From CAYMLQ01 sp964390795 (GTDB taxonomy: Bacteria > Verrucomicrobiota > Kiritimatiellia > RFP12 > UBA1067), in assembly GCA_964390795.1 (NCBI GenBank), contig CAYMLQ010000221.1, positions 1 to 9,668 of the forward strand: a stretch of 9,668 nt of DNA, given 5' to 3'. The position numbers were made by a program, and so were the translations under genes. Shown here piece by piece: positions 1 to 5,096 of this stretch (position 1 is its first letter; the number at the start of each line of letters is the position of its first letter). The notes under the pieces were generated by a model that saw nothing but the letters and a program-made list of their open reading frames with translations, made no database searches and was not told the origin of the DNA.

Positions 1-281
1 ATGTCGAGTTCGGTGGCGCGGAGCATGCCGTGGAGGGTCATGGCGCGCGAGCCGATGAGCACGGAGACACCGAGAAAGGCGACGGCCACGCGGTGGGTCC
101 AGAAGAAGAGCGTGGTGCAGATCACGCCGACGAAGGTGCAGACCGCGACCAGCGAGAGCGGCGTGGGCGCAATGCCGACGCGGTGGGCGACCCAGCCCGC
201 GAGCGCGGTGAGGGAGGCCATGAAACCGACTTTTAAGAACGTTTGAAAAGGGGGGATCGTGACGACGGGTTCGCTATACAT
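1..281 (-). CDS. N-terminal part of an ArsB/CitMHS-type (ion transporter superfamily) permease, truncated by window edge
   Basis: Reading the minus strand from the ATG at 281 gives 93 codons that remain open to the left edge, so only the N-terminus is present. It begins MYSEPVVTIPPFQTFLKVGF and is strongly hydrophobic: likely membrane segments lie at about residues 12-32, 41-60 and 65-80. The stretch after the second segment (HRVAVAFLGVSVLIGSRAM, then LRATELD) resembles the N-terminal region of ArsB, NhaD and CitMHS/SLC13 permeases, where a small loop such as E-x-D-V-I leads into the next helix. The start lies 6 bases after the TAA of the EIIA/CBS gene, with a GGGAG ribosome site overlapping the end of that gene, so the two are cotranscribed and probably translationally coupled. 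Seen: membrane segments and spacing. Inferred: the family. The substrate (anion, arsenite, Na+/H+) cannot be told from this fragment. Confidence 0.62.
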   Translation of the reverse strand, partial: MYSEPVVTIPPFQTFLKVGFMASLTALAGWVAHRVGIAPTPLSLVAVCTFVGVICTTLFFWTHRVAVAFLGVSVLIGSRAMTLHGMLRATELD

Positions 282-287
282 GAGGCC

Positions 288-1223
288 TTACTCCCGGAAG
301 ATTTTGTTCAAGAAGACCGGCAGGTCGATGATGCCCATCAGTTTCTTGCCGTTAAGGACATAGCACTTCGACGCGTTGCGGCGGGTCATTTCGCCGGCCA
401 CGGAGACGGCCGGAGCCTTCATCTGAACCGACGCGAACTCGGTGAGGAGAATGTCTGAGAGCCAGGTGTTCTGCTCGTTGCGCAGGACATTGGCGAACGG
501 CTCGAAGTTGATGATGGGCGAGAGGTCGCTCATCCAAAGCAGGTAGTCGGGGAGGCAGACCTTGAGGAGCGCGCCCGCGCTGACGACGCCGACCATGTCG
601 CCGTCGCGGTCAACCACCGGGACTTCGCTGAGGTGCTTGGAGACGAAGCAGTCGATGGCGGTCTTGAGGTTGTCGTTGTTGCGCAGCGAGATGATATCAT
701 CGCGCATGATATCGGCCGCGCACACGTAGTCGGGCAGGATCATGCCGCCGCGCTCGAAGAAACGCATGACCTCTTCCGGCGTCTTGAGTTGGGAGACCGC
801 GCGGGCGGCGTCGCGGTCGCGCAGGATGTTGGCGAGGGCGCGCAGGATCTGGAGGTATAGGCCGGGCTGGTCGCGCGGGATGAGCACGAGCAGGATCAGG
901 TGCACGGGCGGTTCCTCTTCCGCAAAGACAATGCCGCTGGCTGACGTGGCGACGCCCACGTACGGGCGCTGGAGGTGGTCGAGGCGAGCGTGGGGGATGG
1001 CGATCCCGTTGGCCACGACGGTGTCGTTAGCGTTCTCGCGCTCGATGATGGCTTCGTAGAAGTCTTCGGTCTCGGTGAAGCCGTGTCCGTTCGCCATATG
1101 CGTGAGCAAATGCCGGATCAACTCGTTGCGCATGAGGTTTTCCTGGCCGATCAGGATATCGTCAGCGCTGAAGAACGAGGTCAGCGACAAGCTCGGTTTG
1201 GGCGGTGGTGCTGTTTTTCGCAT
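288..1223 (-). CDS. PTS EIIA (fructose/Ntr type) domain protein with C-terminal CBS domain pair
   Basis: 311-residue soluble protein. Residues about 13-155 form a PTS EIIA type-2 (PtsN/FruA-like) domain: the signature REN..TVVANGIAIPHAR contains the phospho-acceptor histidine, His78. Residues 165-223 form a good CBS motif (AADIMRDDIISL, then SEVPVVDRDGDMVGVVS), and residues about 257-308 look like a second, more divergent CBS unit (GEMTRRNASKCYVL, KLMGIIDL). EIIA domains accept phosphate from HPr-like proteins; CBS pairs usually bind adenine nucleotides. Fusion of the two suggests a sensor of PTS phosphorylation and energy state rather than a sugar carrier component. The ion permease gene follows 6 bases downstream, so control of that transporter is the likely job; this is inference from context. 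The start at 1223 puts the EIIA fold close to the N-terminus; a weak GGAA site lies 8 bases upstream. No EIIB or EIIC domain is visible. Confidence 0.88.
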   Translation of the reverse strand: MRKTAPPPKPSLSLTSFFSADDILIGQENLMRNELIRHLLTHMANGHGFTETEDFYEAIIERENANDTVVANGIAIPHARLDHLQRPYVGVATSASGIVFAEEEPPVHLILLVLIPRDQPGLYLQILRALANILRDRDAARAVSQLKTPEEVMRFFERGGMILPDYVCAADIMRDDIISLRNNDNLKTAIDCFVSKHLSEVPVVDRDGDMVGVVSAGALLKVCLPDYLLWMSDLSPIINFEPFANVLRNEQNTWLSDILLTEFASVQMKAPAVSVAGEMTRRNASKCYVLNGKKLMGIIDLPVFLNKIFRE

Positions 1224-1309
1224 AAGAGGTGTTCCATGATCCGTCCGACTCCTGTAGTTCCAGGCGTGGCAGGCGGGAAAACGGGTTCACAATCAAACGT
1301 TAGGCTCAT

Positions 1310-1338
1310 ACCATATCGGTTTTTGGGGCCGGACACAA
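1310..1338 (-). promoter_or_regulatory. Candidate sigma-70 type promoter for the EIIA/CBS-permease unit
   Basis: On the minus strand, TTGTGT (plus coordinates 1333-1338) and TATGGT (1310-1315) are separated by 17 bases. This would start transcription near 1303 and give a leader of about 80 bases for the gene beginning at 1223. It is only a consensus-style match and the spacing is ideal, but no further support is visible. Confidence 0.3.
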
Positions 1339-1359
1339 TAAAAAGCGAGGCGGCCCGGC

Positions 1360-1389
1360 TTGCGCGGGAAGGCTGTACGGTGCTATCAT
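1360..1389 (+). promoter_or_regulatory. Candidate promoter for the Gfo/Idh/MocA oxidoreductase gene
   Basis: TTGCGC (1360-1365) and TATCAT (1384-1389) lie 18 bases apart, about 76 bases upstream of the oxidoreductase start. Transcription would begin near 1396. The match is moderate and based only on resemblance to sigma-70 elements. Confidence 0.3.
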
Positions 1390-1408
1390 TGCCGCACTGT
1401 TGAAATTG

Positions 1409-1419
1409 GTTGCAGCAAC
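1409..1419. promoter_or_regulatory. Small palindrome downstream of the predicted promoter, possible operator
   Basis: GTTGC-A-GCAAC is a perfect 5+1+5 palindrome about 13 bases after the predicted transcription start of the oxidoreductase gene. A repressor site there would be well placed, but an 11-bp palindrome in GC-rich DNA can occur by chance and no regulator gene lies next to it. Confidence 0.18.
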
Positions 1420-1465
1420 GGTCGGGCGAGAATCGTCGGTGCGCTAAAACAGCGGGAGGTTCAGG

Positions 1466-2812
1466 ATGACGCGACGGCAGTTTATGGCGGCGGGCGCTGG
1501 AAGCGCGCTCTTGTTGGGAACAAACCGGGCGTGGGCGGGTGCGAATGACCGCGTGCGCGTGGCCGTGGTGGGCATCCACGGGATGGGGCAGAGTCACATA
1601 GCGGCCTACAGCGCGCTGCCGAATGTGGAGGTTGCGGCACTGTGCGATGTCGATGAAAGCCAGTTCGCGCCGGTGATCAAGAAGCACTTTGCGGACAAAG
1701 GGCTGAAAACGCCCAAGACCTACACCGACCTGCGCAAGCTGTATGAGGACAAGGAGATCGACGCGGTCTCCGTGGTGACGCCGAACCACTGGCACACGCT
1801 CGCGTCGATCTGGGCGATCCAGGCGGGCAAGCACGTGTCGGTGGAGAAGCCCTGCTGCCACAATATTTTCGAAGGCTCCAAACTGATCGAGGCGGCGAAA
1901 AAGTACAAGGTGCTCGTTCAGGACGGGGCGGAGCAGCGCAGCAACCCCTGCGCGCAGAGCATGGCGAAGTTCCTGCACGGCGGCGGCCTCGGCGAGGTCT
2001 ACATGGCCAAGGGGCTCTGCTACAAATGGCGCAACACGATCGGGCGCTATCCGGACGAGCCGGTGCCGGCGGGTGTGGATTACGATCTCTGGCTGGGGCC
2101 AGCAAAGAAGCGCCCGTTCAACAAGAACCGCTTCCACTACAACTGGCACTGGAACTGGGAATACGGCTGCGGCGACATGGGCAACCAGGGCGTGCATGAG
2201 ATGGACATCGCCCGCTGGGGGCTGGGCGTGACCCTGCCGACCAAGATTTCGGCGATGGGCGGGCATGTCATGTTCGACGACGCCCAGGACACGCCGAACG
2301 TGCTGATGGCGCTGTACGAGTTCCCGAATCCCGAGGGCGGAGGGGACAAGAAGAAGCTGCTGCAGTTCGAGGTGCGCCACTGGATCGCCAACGGAGAGGA
2401 CGGCATGTGGCTCAAGGGCGCGTCGCAGGGCAACACCTACATGTCCACCAGCAAGGGCAACGTGACCGGCAACCTCTTCTTCGGTTCCAAGGGCTACATG
2501 GCCAAGGATGTGGACAAGTGGCTGACCTTCATGGGCGAGAAGCGCGAGCCGGGCGAGACCGGGTCCGGCGTGGGTAACCATTACGCGAACTTTGTGAGCG
2601 CGATCCGCGAGCCCGACCCGGCGACCTTCAACAAGGGCATCGAGGACGGCTTCTACTCCTGCGCGGTGATCCACCTGGGCAACATCGCCTACCGGCTGGG
2701 ACGCACACTGACGTTCGATCCCGCGACGCTGCGCTTCCCGAATGACGCCGAGGCCAACGCCCTGCTGACGCGCGAGTACCGCGCGCCGTACGTCGTTCCG
2801 GACAAGGTGTGA
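1466..2812 (+). CDS. Tat-exported Gfo/Idh/MocA family NAD(P)-dependent oxidoreductase
   Basis: 448 residues. The N-terminus MTRRQFMAAGAGSALLLG is a twin-arginine signal (RRQF plus hydrophobic core) with a plausible cleavage site after AWA at residue 24, so the folded enzyme is probably sent to the periplasm with its cofactor. Residues 30-129 form the Rossmann domain: GIHGMG at 36-41 is the dinucleotide loop and EKP at 127-129 contains the family's catalytic-type lysine (Lys128). GNQGVHEMDIARW (240-251 region) supplies the usual histidine/aspartate pair (His244, Asp247). The tail (NDAEANALLTREYRAPYVVP) is typical of the many paralogues in Planctomycetota and related phyla. Family members oxidise or reduce sugars, inositols or glycosides; the substrate here is unknown. 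The start is supported by a GGGAGGT ribosome site at 1454-1460, five bases before ATG. It is separated from both neighbours by long gaps and seems to be transcribed alone. Confidence 0.93.
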   Translation: MTRRQFMAAGAGSALLLGTNRAWAGANDRVRVAVVGIHGMGQSHIAAYSALPNVEVAALCDVDESQFAPVIKKHFADKGLKTPKTYTDLRKLYEDKEIDAVSVVTPNHWHTLASIWAIQAGKHVSVEKPCCHNIFEGSKLIEAAKKYKVLVQDGAEQRSNPCAQSMAKFLHGGGLGEVYMAKGLCYKWRNTIGRYPDEPVPAGVDYDLWLGPAKKRPFNKNRFHYNWHWNWEYGCGDMGNQGVHEMDIARWGLGVTLPTKISAMGGHVMFDDAQDTPNVLMALYEFPNPEGGGDKKKLLQFEVRHWIANGEDGMWLKGASQGNTYMSTSKGNVTGNLFFGSKGYMAKDVDKWLTFMGEKREPGETGSGVGNHYANFVSAIREPDPATFNKGIEDGFYSCAVIHLGNIAYRLGRTLTFDPATLRFPNDAEANALLTREYRAPYVVPDKV

Positions 2813-2909
2813 CGGGCGGCTGCATGGGTGAACGCGTGCAGACGCTGTCTTTCACGCGAGGGCGGCTGCCGCACTGGCTGGTGGCCGGGCGCGCCTTTCC
2901 TGAAAAAGG

Positions 2910-2937
2910 AGGAGTTAGGAGTTAGGATTTAGGAGTT
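2910..2937 (+). repeat. Tandem heptamer tract, 4 x AGGAGTT
   Basis: Four exact-phase 7-bp units: AGGAGTT, AGGAGTT, AGGATTT, AGGAGTT. The tract is AT-richer than its surroundings and lies about 100 bases after the oxidoreductase stop. Each turn contains TAG in one phase, so it cannot be read through as protein for long. It is related in sequence to the inverted hexamer tract at 3026-3055 and in period to the array at 8217-8286. Confidence 0.85.
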
Positions 2938-3025
2938 GAATGAGCAATAACCCGCAAAAACCGTGAGTCCTTTTGGTTTCTGCCGCATCTCAGCTAGGGC
3001 TTGGCGCAGGGTAAGTTTGTGTCCT

Positions 3026-3055
3026 TAATCCTAATCCTAATCCTAATCTTAATCC
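3026..3055 (-). repeat. Tandem hexamer tract, 5 x TAATCC (GGATTA on the minus strand)
   Basis: Five 6-bp units: TAATCC three times, TAATCT once, TAATCC once. On the minus strand it reads GGATTA, i.e. TTAGGA in rotation, close to the TTAGGAG register of the tract at 2910-2937. The two tracts are therefore imperfect inverted copies about 90 bases apart, and the RNA or single-stranded DNA could fold into a long imperfect hairpin. Confidence 0.85.
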
Positions 3056-3081
3056 GCTAACAGAACTGCCATGCGCCCGCG

Positions 3082-3107
3082 AAGAAGCATGCCTCGTTTT
3101 GCTTCTT
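3082..3107. promoter_or_regulatory. Inverted repeat just upstream of and overlapping the -35 of the tetR promoter
   Basis: AAGAAGCA (3082-3089) and TGCTTCTT (3100-3107) are perfect 8-bp inverted arms around a 10-base spacer. The right arm touches the -35 element. It could be a second regulator site or a hairpin that ends upstream transcription; there is no T-run after it, so a regulator site is somewhat more likely. Confidence 0.35.
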
Positions 3108-3134
3108 GCATACCTACTTGGAGGTATGTATACT
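3106..3134 (+). promoter_or_regulatory. Promoter of the tetR-MFP-RND efflux operon
   Basis: TTGCAT (3106-3111), a 17-base spacer and TATACT (3129-3134) form the best promoter in the window. Transcription would start near 3141, giving a short leader of about 24 bases before the TetR start codon at 3165. The spacer is occupied by the palindromic operator, which implies direct competition between repressor and RNA polymerase. Confidence 0.65.
3107..3130. promoter_or_regulatory. 24-bp palindromic operator, probable binding site of the adjacent TetR repressor
   Basis: Perfect 7-bp arms CATACCT (3109-3115) and AGGTATG (3122-3128) flank a 6-base centre; extending outward adds one more matched pair past one mismatch, for a total of 24 bp. 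The length, the CATAC/GTATG arms and the position inside a promoter spacer closely resemble the known AcrR-type operators of enterobacterial acr genes (from memory, not aligned). It lies 34 bases before the start of a TetR gene of exactly that subfamily, so autoregulation of the whole operon is likely. Confidence 0.65.
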
Positions 3135-3154
3135 GCGCAGCTTTTTAACCCCAT

Positions 3155-3159
3155 GGAGG
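3155..3159 (+). promoter_or_regulatory. Ribosome binding site that decides the TetR start
   Basis: GGAGG lies 5 bases before ATG 3165. It favours this start over the in-frame ATGs at 3099, 3126 and 3153: the first two lie upstream of the predicted transcription start and the third overlaps the site itself. Confidence 0.7.
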
Positions 3160-3164
3160 CGGCG

Positions 3165-3773
3165 ATGGCGCGGAGAACCAAGGCGGAGGCGGAGCAGACG
3201 CGGCTGCGGATCTTGAAGGCGGCGCTCGACCTGTTCGTCGAGAAGGGCTATGAGCGAGCGACGTTTGAGGACGTGGCGCGGCGCATCCGCCTGAGCAAAG
3301 GCGCGGTCTACTGGCACTTCAAGACCAAGGCCGACCTCTTGTCGGAGCTGGTCGCGCACATGACCGCGCTCCACACCGAGCGCGTCAGCGGCGCGTTGCC
3401 CCTGCCGGTTACGCTGGAAGGGTTGAAAGCGCACTTTGTCGCCCGGGCGAAGCTGATCGCGGGAACGCCAGCCAACCGCAAGTTCTTTCACATGATGATG
3501 CGGCTCGACTGGCCTTCGGCCAAATTCGAGCCGGTCAAACAGCGCCTCCGCCAGTTGGAGACCGGCCCGTTCTTTATCATCGAGCGCACGCTGAGCGACC
3601 TGCGGCGGGCGGGCGTGGTGCGCGCGGATGTCGATGTGGCGGTTGTGACGGCTGTTCTGGGGGCGATGTGGTTGGGGCTGATTAACCATGAGGTCGGGAA
3701 GTGCCTCGACGTCGAATTGACTCGGACGCTTGAGTTCGGCTTTGAGGCGGTGATCGCCGCAATCCGGGCGTAA
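3165..3773 (+). CDS. TetR/AcrR-family transcriptional repressor of the efflux operon
   Basis: 202 residues from ATG 3165. The start MARRTKAEAEQTRLRIL matches the usual beginning of AcrR/TtgR/MtrR-type repressors. Residues about 12-58 are the TetR DNA-binding domain: helix-turn-helix FEDVARRIRLSKGAVYWHF at 34-52, including the highly conserved GAVYWHF recognition-helix end followed by K-x-x-L. The remaining 140 residues are the ligand-binding and dimerisation domain, which varies with the inducer; the drug or metabolite sensed cannot be read from sequence. The gene is first in the operon and runs in the same direction as the pump genes, unlike the divergent acrR/acrAB arrangement of Escherichia coli. 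Its promoter contains the 24-bp palindrome at 3107-3130, so it probably represses itself and the pump together, releasing both when it binds a pump substrate. Confidence 0.93.
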   Translation: MARRTKAEAEQTRLRILKAALDLFVEKGYERATFEDVARRIRLSKGAVYWHFKTKADLLSELVAHMTALHTERVSGALPLPVTLEGLKAHFVARAKLIAGTPANRKFFHMMMRLDWPSAKFEPVKQRLRQLETGPFFIIERTLSDLRRAGVVRADVDVAVVTAVLGAMWLGLINHEVGKCLDVELTRTLEFGFEAVIAAIRA

Positions 3774-3787
3774 GAAGACACGTGTAT

Positions 3788-3802
3788 TCCGGCGGAGCCG
3801 GA
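3788..3802 (+). promoter_or_regulatory. Hairpin between tetR and the membrane fusion protein gene
   Basis: TCCGGC-GGA-GCCGGA is a perfect 6-bp stem with a 3-base loop in the 45-base gap, ending just before the GAGGA ribosome site (3804-3808). There is no T-run, so it is not a typical terminator. It may shield the 5' end of the pump message after processing or tune the ratio of repressor to pump. Confidence 0.4.
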
Positions 3803-3818
3803 TGAGGAATCGATTGCT

Positions 3819-5096
3819 ATGAGCGAAGAACATGATCAAGCTGTGAAACGCGAACATCCCGTTGCTGTGGGAGTCGGGTGGCTGTTGGCCTCGGCCTGCC
3901 TGTTCGGACTCGGTTGGCTGGCGCGCGGCTGGCTGCCGTCCGCGCCCCCCGGGGGGCCTTCGCCCATGATGATGGGGCCCCCGCCGGGAATGGCGCCGCT
4001 CGTCGTGGCGCAAGCCGTCACAGAAGAGGCGCTGAATCCGCCTGCGACCTTCATCGGGCATGTCGAGCCGGTGCGGGACGTCGACCTGCGCGCGCAGATC
4101 GACGGGTACGTCACCGAGGTCAGCTTCAAGGAGGGTGCGCTGGTGCGCACCGGCGATGCGCTGTTCACGATCAATCCCGAACAGTATGAGGCGCGTGTGG
4201 CTCTCAGGCGTGCCGAGCAGGCGCAGGCCGAGGCGGCTCTGGATCGCGCGGAGCGCTTTCAGAAGCGGCTGGAGGCTTCCGACGCGCGCGGCGTCTCGCA
4301 GGCGGACGTGGATACGGCGCGGAGCGACGTGGCCCAAGGCCGCGCCGCCGTGCAGCAGGCAAAGGCCAATCTGGCGCTGGCGGAGATCGACCTGAAGCAC
4401 ACGCGGATCGTCGCGCCCATCGACGGGCGCATCGGACGCACGGTCGCGAACGTGGGCGACTTCGTATCGCCCTCGCTGGGGACGCTGGTGCGGATCGTGC
4501 AGTTCGATCCGATCCGCGTCGTGTTCTCGGTGACGGACCGCGAGTATCTGAAGGTGCGCGAAAGCATCGCCGAAACGGCGATGCAGGGCACCTTGCGCGT
4601 CCGGCTGAAGCTGCCGACCGGAACTATCCTCGATGTGACGGGCATACGCGATTTCGAGAACAACGAGATGTCTGCGGACACCGCGACGCTGCCGGTGCGC
4701 GTGCGCTTTGACAATGCGCAGGGGCTCCTGGTTCCGAACGGGTATGTCACCGTGCTGATCGACCAGGCCGCGCCGAAGAAGTGGCCGGTGGTGTCGCAGG
4801 CGGCGCTGGTGCGTGACCGCGAGGGGCCGCTGGTCTATGTGGTGGGACAGGACGGGCTTGCGTACCTGCGGCGGGTCGAGACGGGCTCGGAACTCGACGG
4901 GCGCGTGGAGCTTCGCAACGGCGTGGCTGCGGGCGAGCGCGTCGTGGTTCAGGGCGTGCAGAAGGTCACGCCCGGGCAGCCTGTGCAGGTGGCGCCAGAG
5001 GGAGGCGGGAAGGCCGGGGACAAGAGTGTCCCCGCTCCCAGCAAAGACGGGGACAAGAGTGTCCCCGCTCCTAAAGTGGAGGCTGCCAAGTCATGA
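3819..5096 (+). CDS. RND efflux membrane fusion protein (periplasmic adaptor, AcrA/MexA type)
   Basis: 425 residues. It bridges the inner-membrane pump and the outer-membrane channel as a probable hexamer. Residues 15-38 form an N-terminal membrane anchor rather than a lipobox (no Cys at a cleavage site), followed by a Pro/Met-rich stretch (47-60, PSPMMMGPPPGMAP). Split lipoyl halves lie at about 80-120 (DGYVTEVSFKEGALVRTGDALF) and 190-228 (APIDGRIGRTVANVGDFV), with an alpha-helical hairpin at 123-190 rich in Ala, Gln and Arg between them. A beta-barrel follows (230-315), then the membrane-proximal domain (318-391). The tail 400-421 contains two 11-residue repeats beginning GDKSVPAP, encoded by hairpin-forming DNA repeats and not part of the usual fold. 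A GAGGA ribosome site lies 10 bases before ATG. The stop TGA overlaps the ATG of the pump (ATGA), so translation is coupled. Confidence 0.94.
   Translation: MSEEHDQAVKREHPVAVGVGWLLASACLFGLGWLARGWLPSAPPGGPSPMMMGPPPGMAPLVVAQAVTEEALNPPATFIGHVEPVRDVDLRAQIDGYVTEVSFKEGALVRTGDALFTINPEQYEARVALRRAEQAQAEAALDRAERFQKRLEASDARGVSQADVDTARSDVAQGRAAVQQAKANLALAEIDLKHTRIVAPIDGRIGRTVANVGDFVSPSLGTLVRIVQFDPIRVVFSVTDREYLKVRESIAETAMQGTLRVRLKLPTGTILDVTGIRDFENNEMSADTATLPVRVRFDNAQGLLVPNGYVTVLIDQAAPKKWPVVSQAALVRDREGPLVYVVGQDGLAYLRRVETGSELDGRVELRNGVAAGERVVVQGVQKVTPGQPVQVAPEGGGKAGDKSVPAPSKDGDKSVPAPKVEAAKS
5016..5071 (+). repeat. Two 33-bp-spaced copies of a 23-bp hairpin element inside the 3' end of the MFP gene
   Basis: Identical 23-bp copies at 5016-5038 and 5049-5071. 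Each starts with GGGGACA-AGAG-TGTCCCC, a perfect 7-bp stem and 4-base loop, followed by GCTCC. The period is 33 bp, i.e. 11 codons, so the coding frame is kept and the protein gains GDKSVPAP twice. The second hairpin ends 26 bases before the pump start codon and 11 bases before its GGAGG site (5078-5082), so it may influence translation of the pump. The form resembles mobile palindromic (REP-like) elements, though I cannot check other copies. Confidence 0.85.

Larger units (their letters stand above)
2813..3164. other. 352-base intergenic region between the oxidoreductase and the efflux regulator
   Basis: No convincing gene. Just after the oxidoreductase stop there is a direct repeat of GGGCGGCTGC (2814-2823 and 2860-2869) and a weak CGCGTG/CACGCG inverted pair (2833-2838, 2853-2858), but no clear GC-stem-plus-T-run terminator. 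The middle holds two short tandem repeat tracts in opposite orientation (2910-2937 and 3026-3055). The right part holds an inverted repeat (3082-3107), a promoter (3106-3134), its overlapping operator (3107-3130), and the ribosome site of the TetR gene. An upstream open extension of the TetR frame to ATG 3099 runs through the promoter and is not believed. Confidence 0.7.

Noticed and set aside
691..715. ATGATATCAT palindrome with a nearby second GATATC
   Set aside because: Lies within the CBS-encoding part of the EIIA/CBS gene and is explained by the codons for DIMRDDI.
1181..2674. 497-codon minus-strand open frame opposite the oxidoreductase
   Set aside because: It is antisense to a clearly conserved Gfo/Idh/MocA gene, with low-complexity His/Arg/Val-rich composition typical of GC-rich shadow frames.
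2813..2905. Rho-independent terminator after the oxidoreductase gene
   Set aside because: Only weak stems (for example CGCGTG/CACGCG with a 14-base loop) and no T-run follow; not enough to call.
3099..3164. N-terminal extension of TetR from ATG 3099
   Set aside because: It runs through the promoter and operator, has no ribosome site, and family members begin at the MARRTK-like segment encoded from 3165.
3114..4400. 428-codon minus-strand open frame
   Set aside because: Covers TetR and the adaptor in antisense, is Arg/His-rich and shows no domain.
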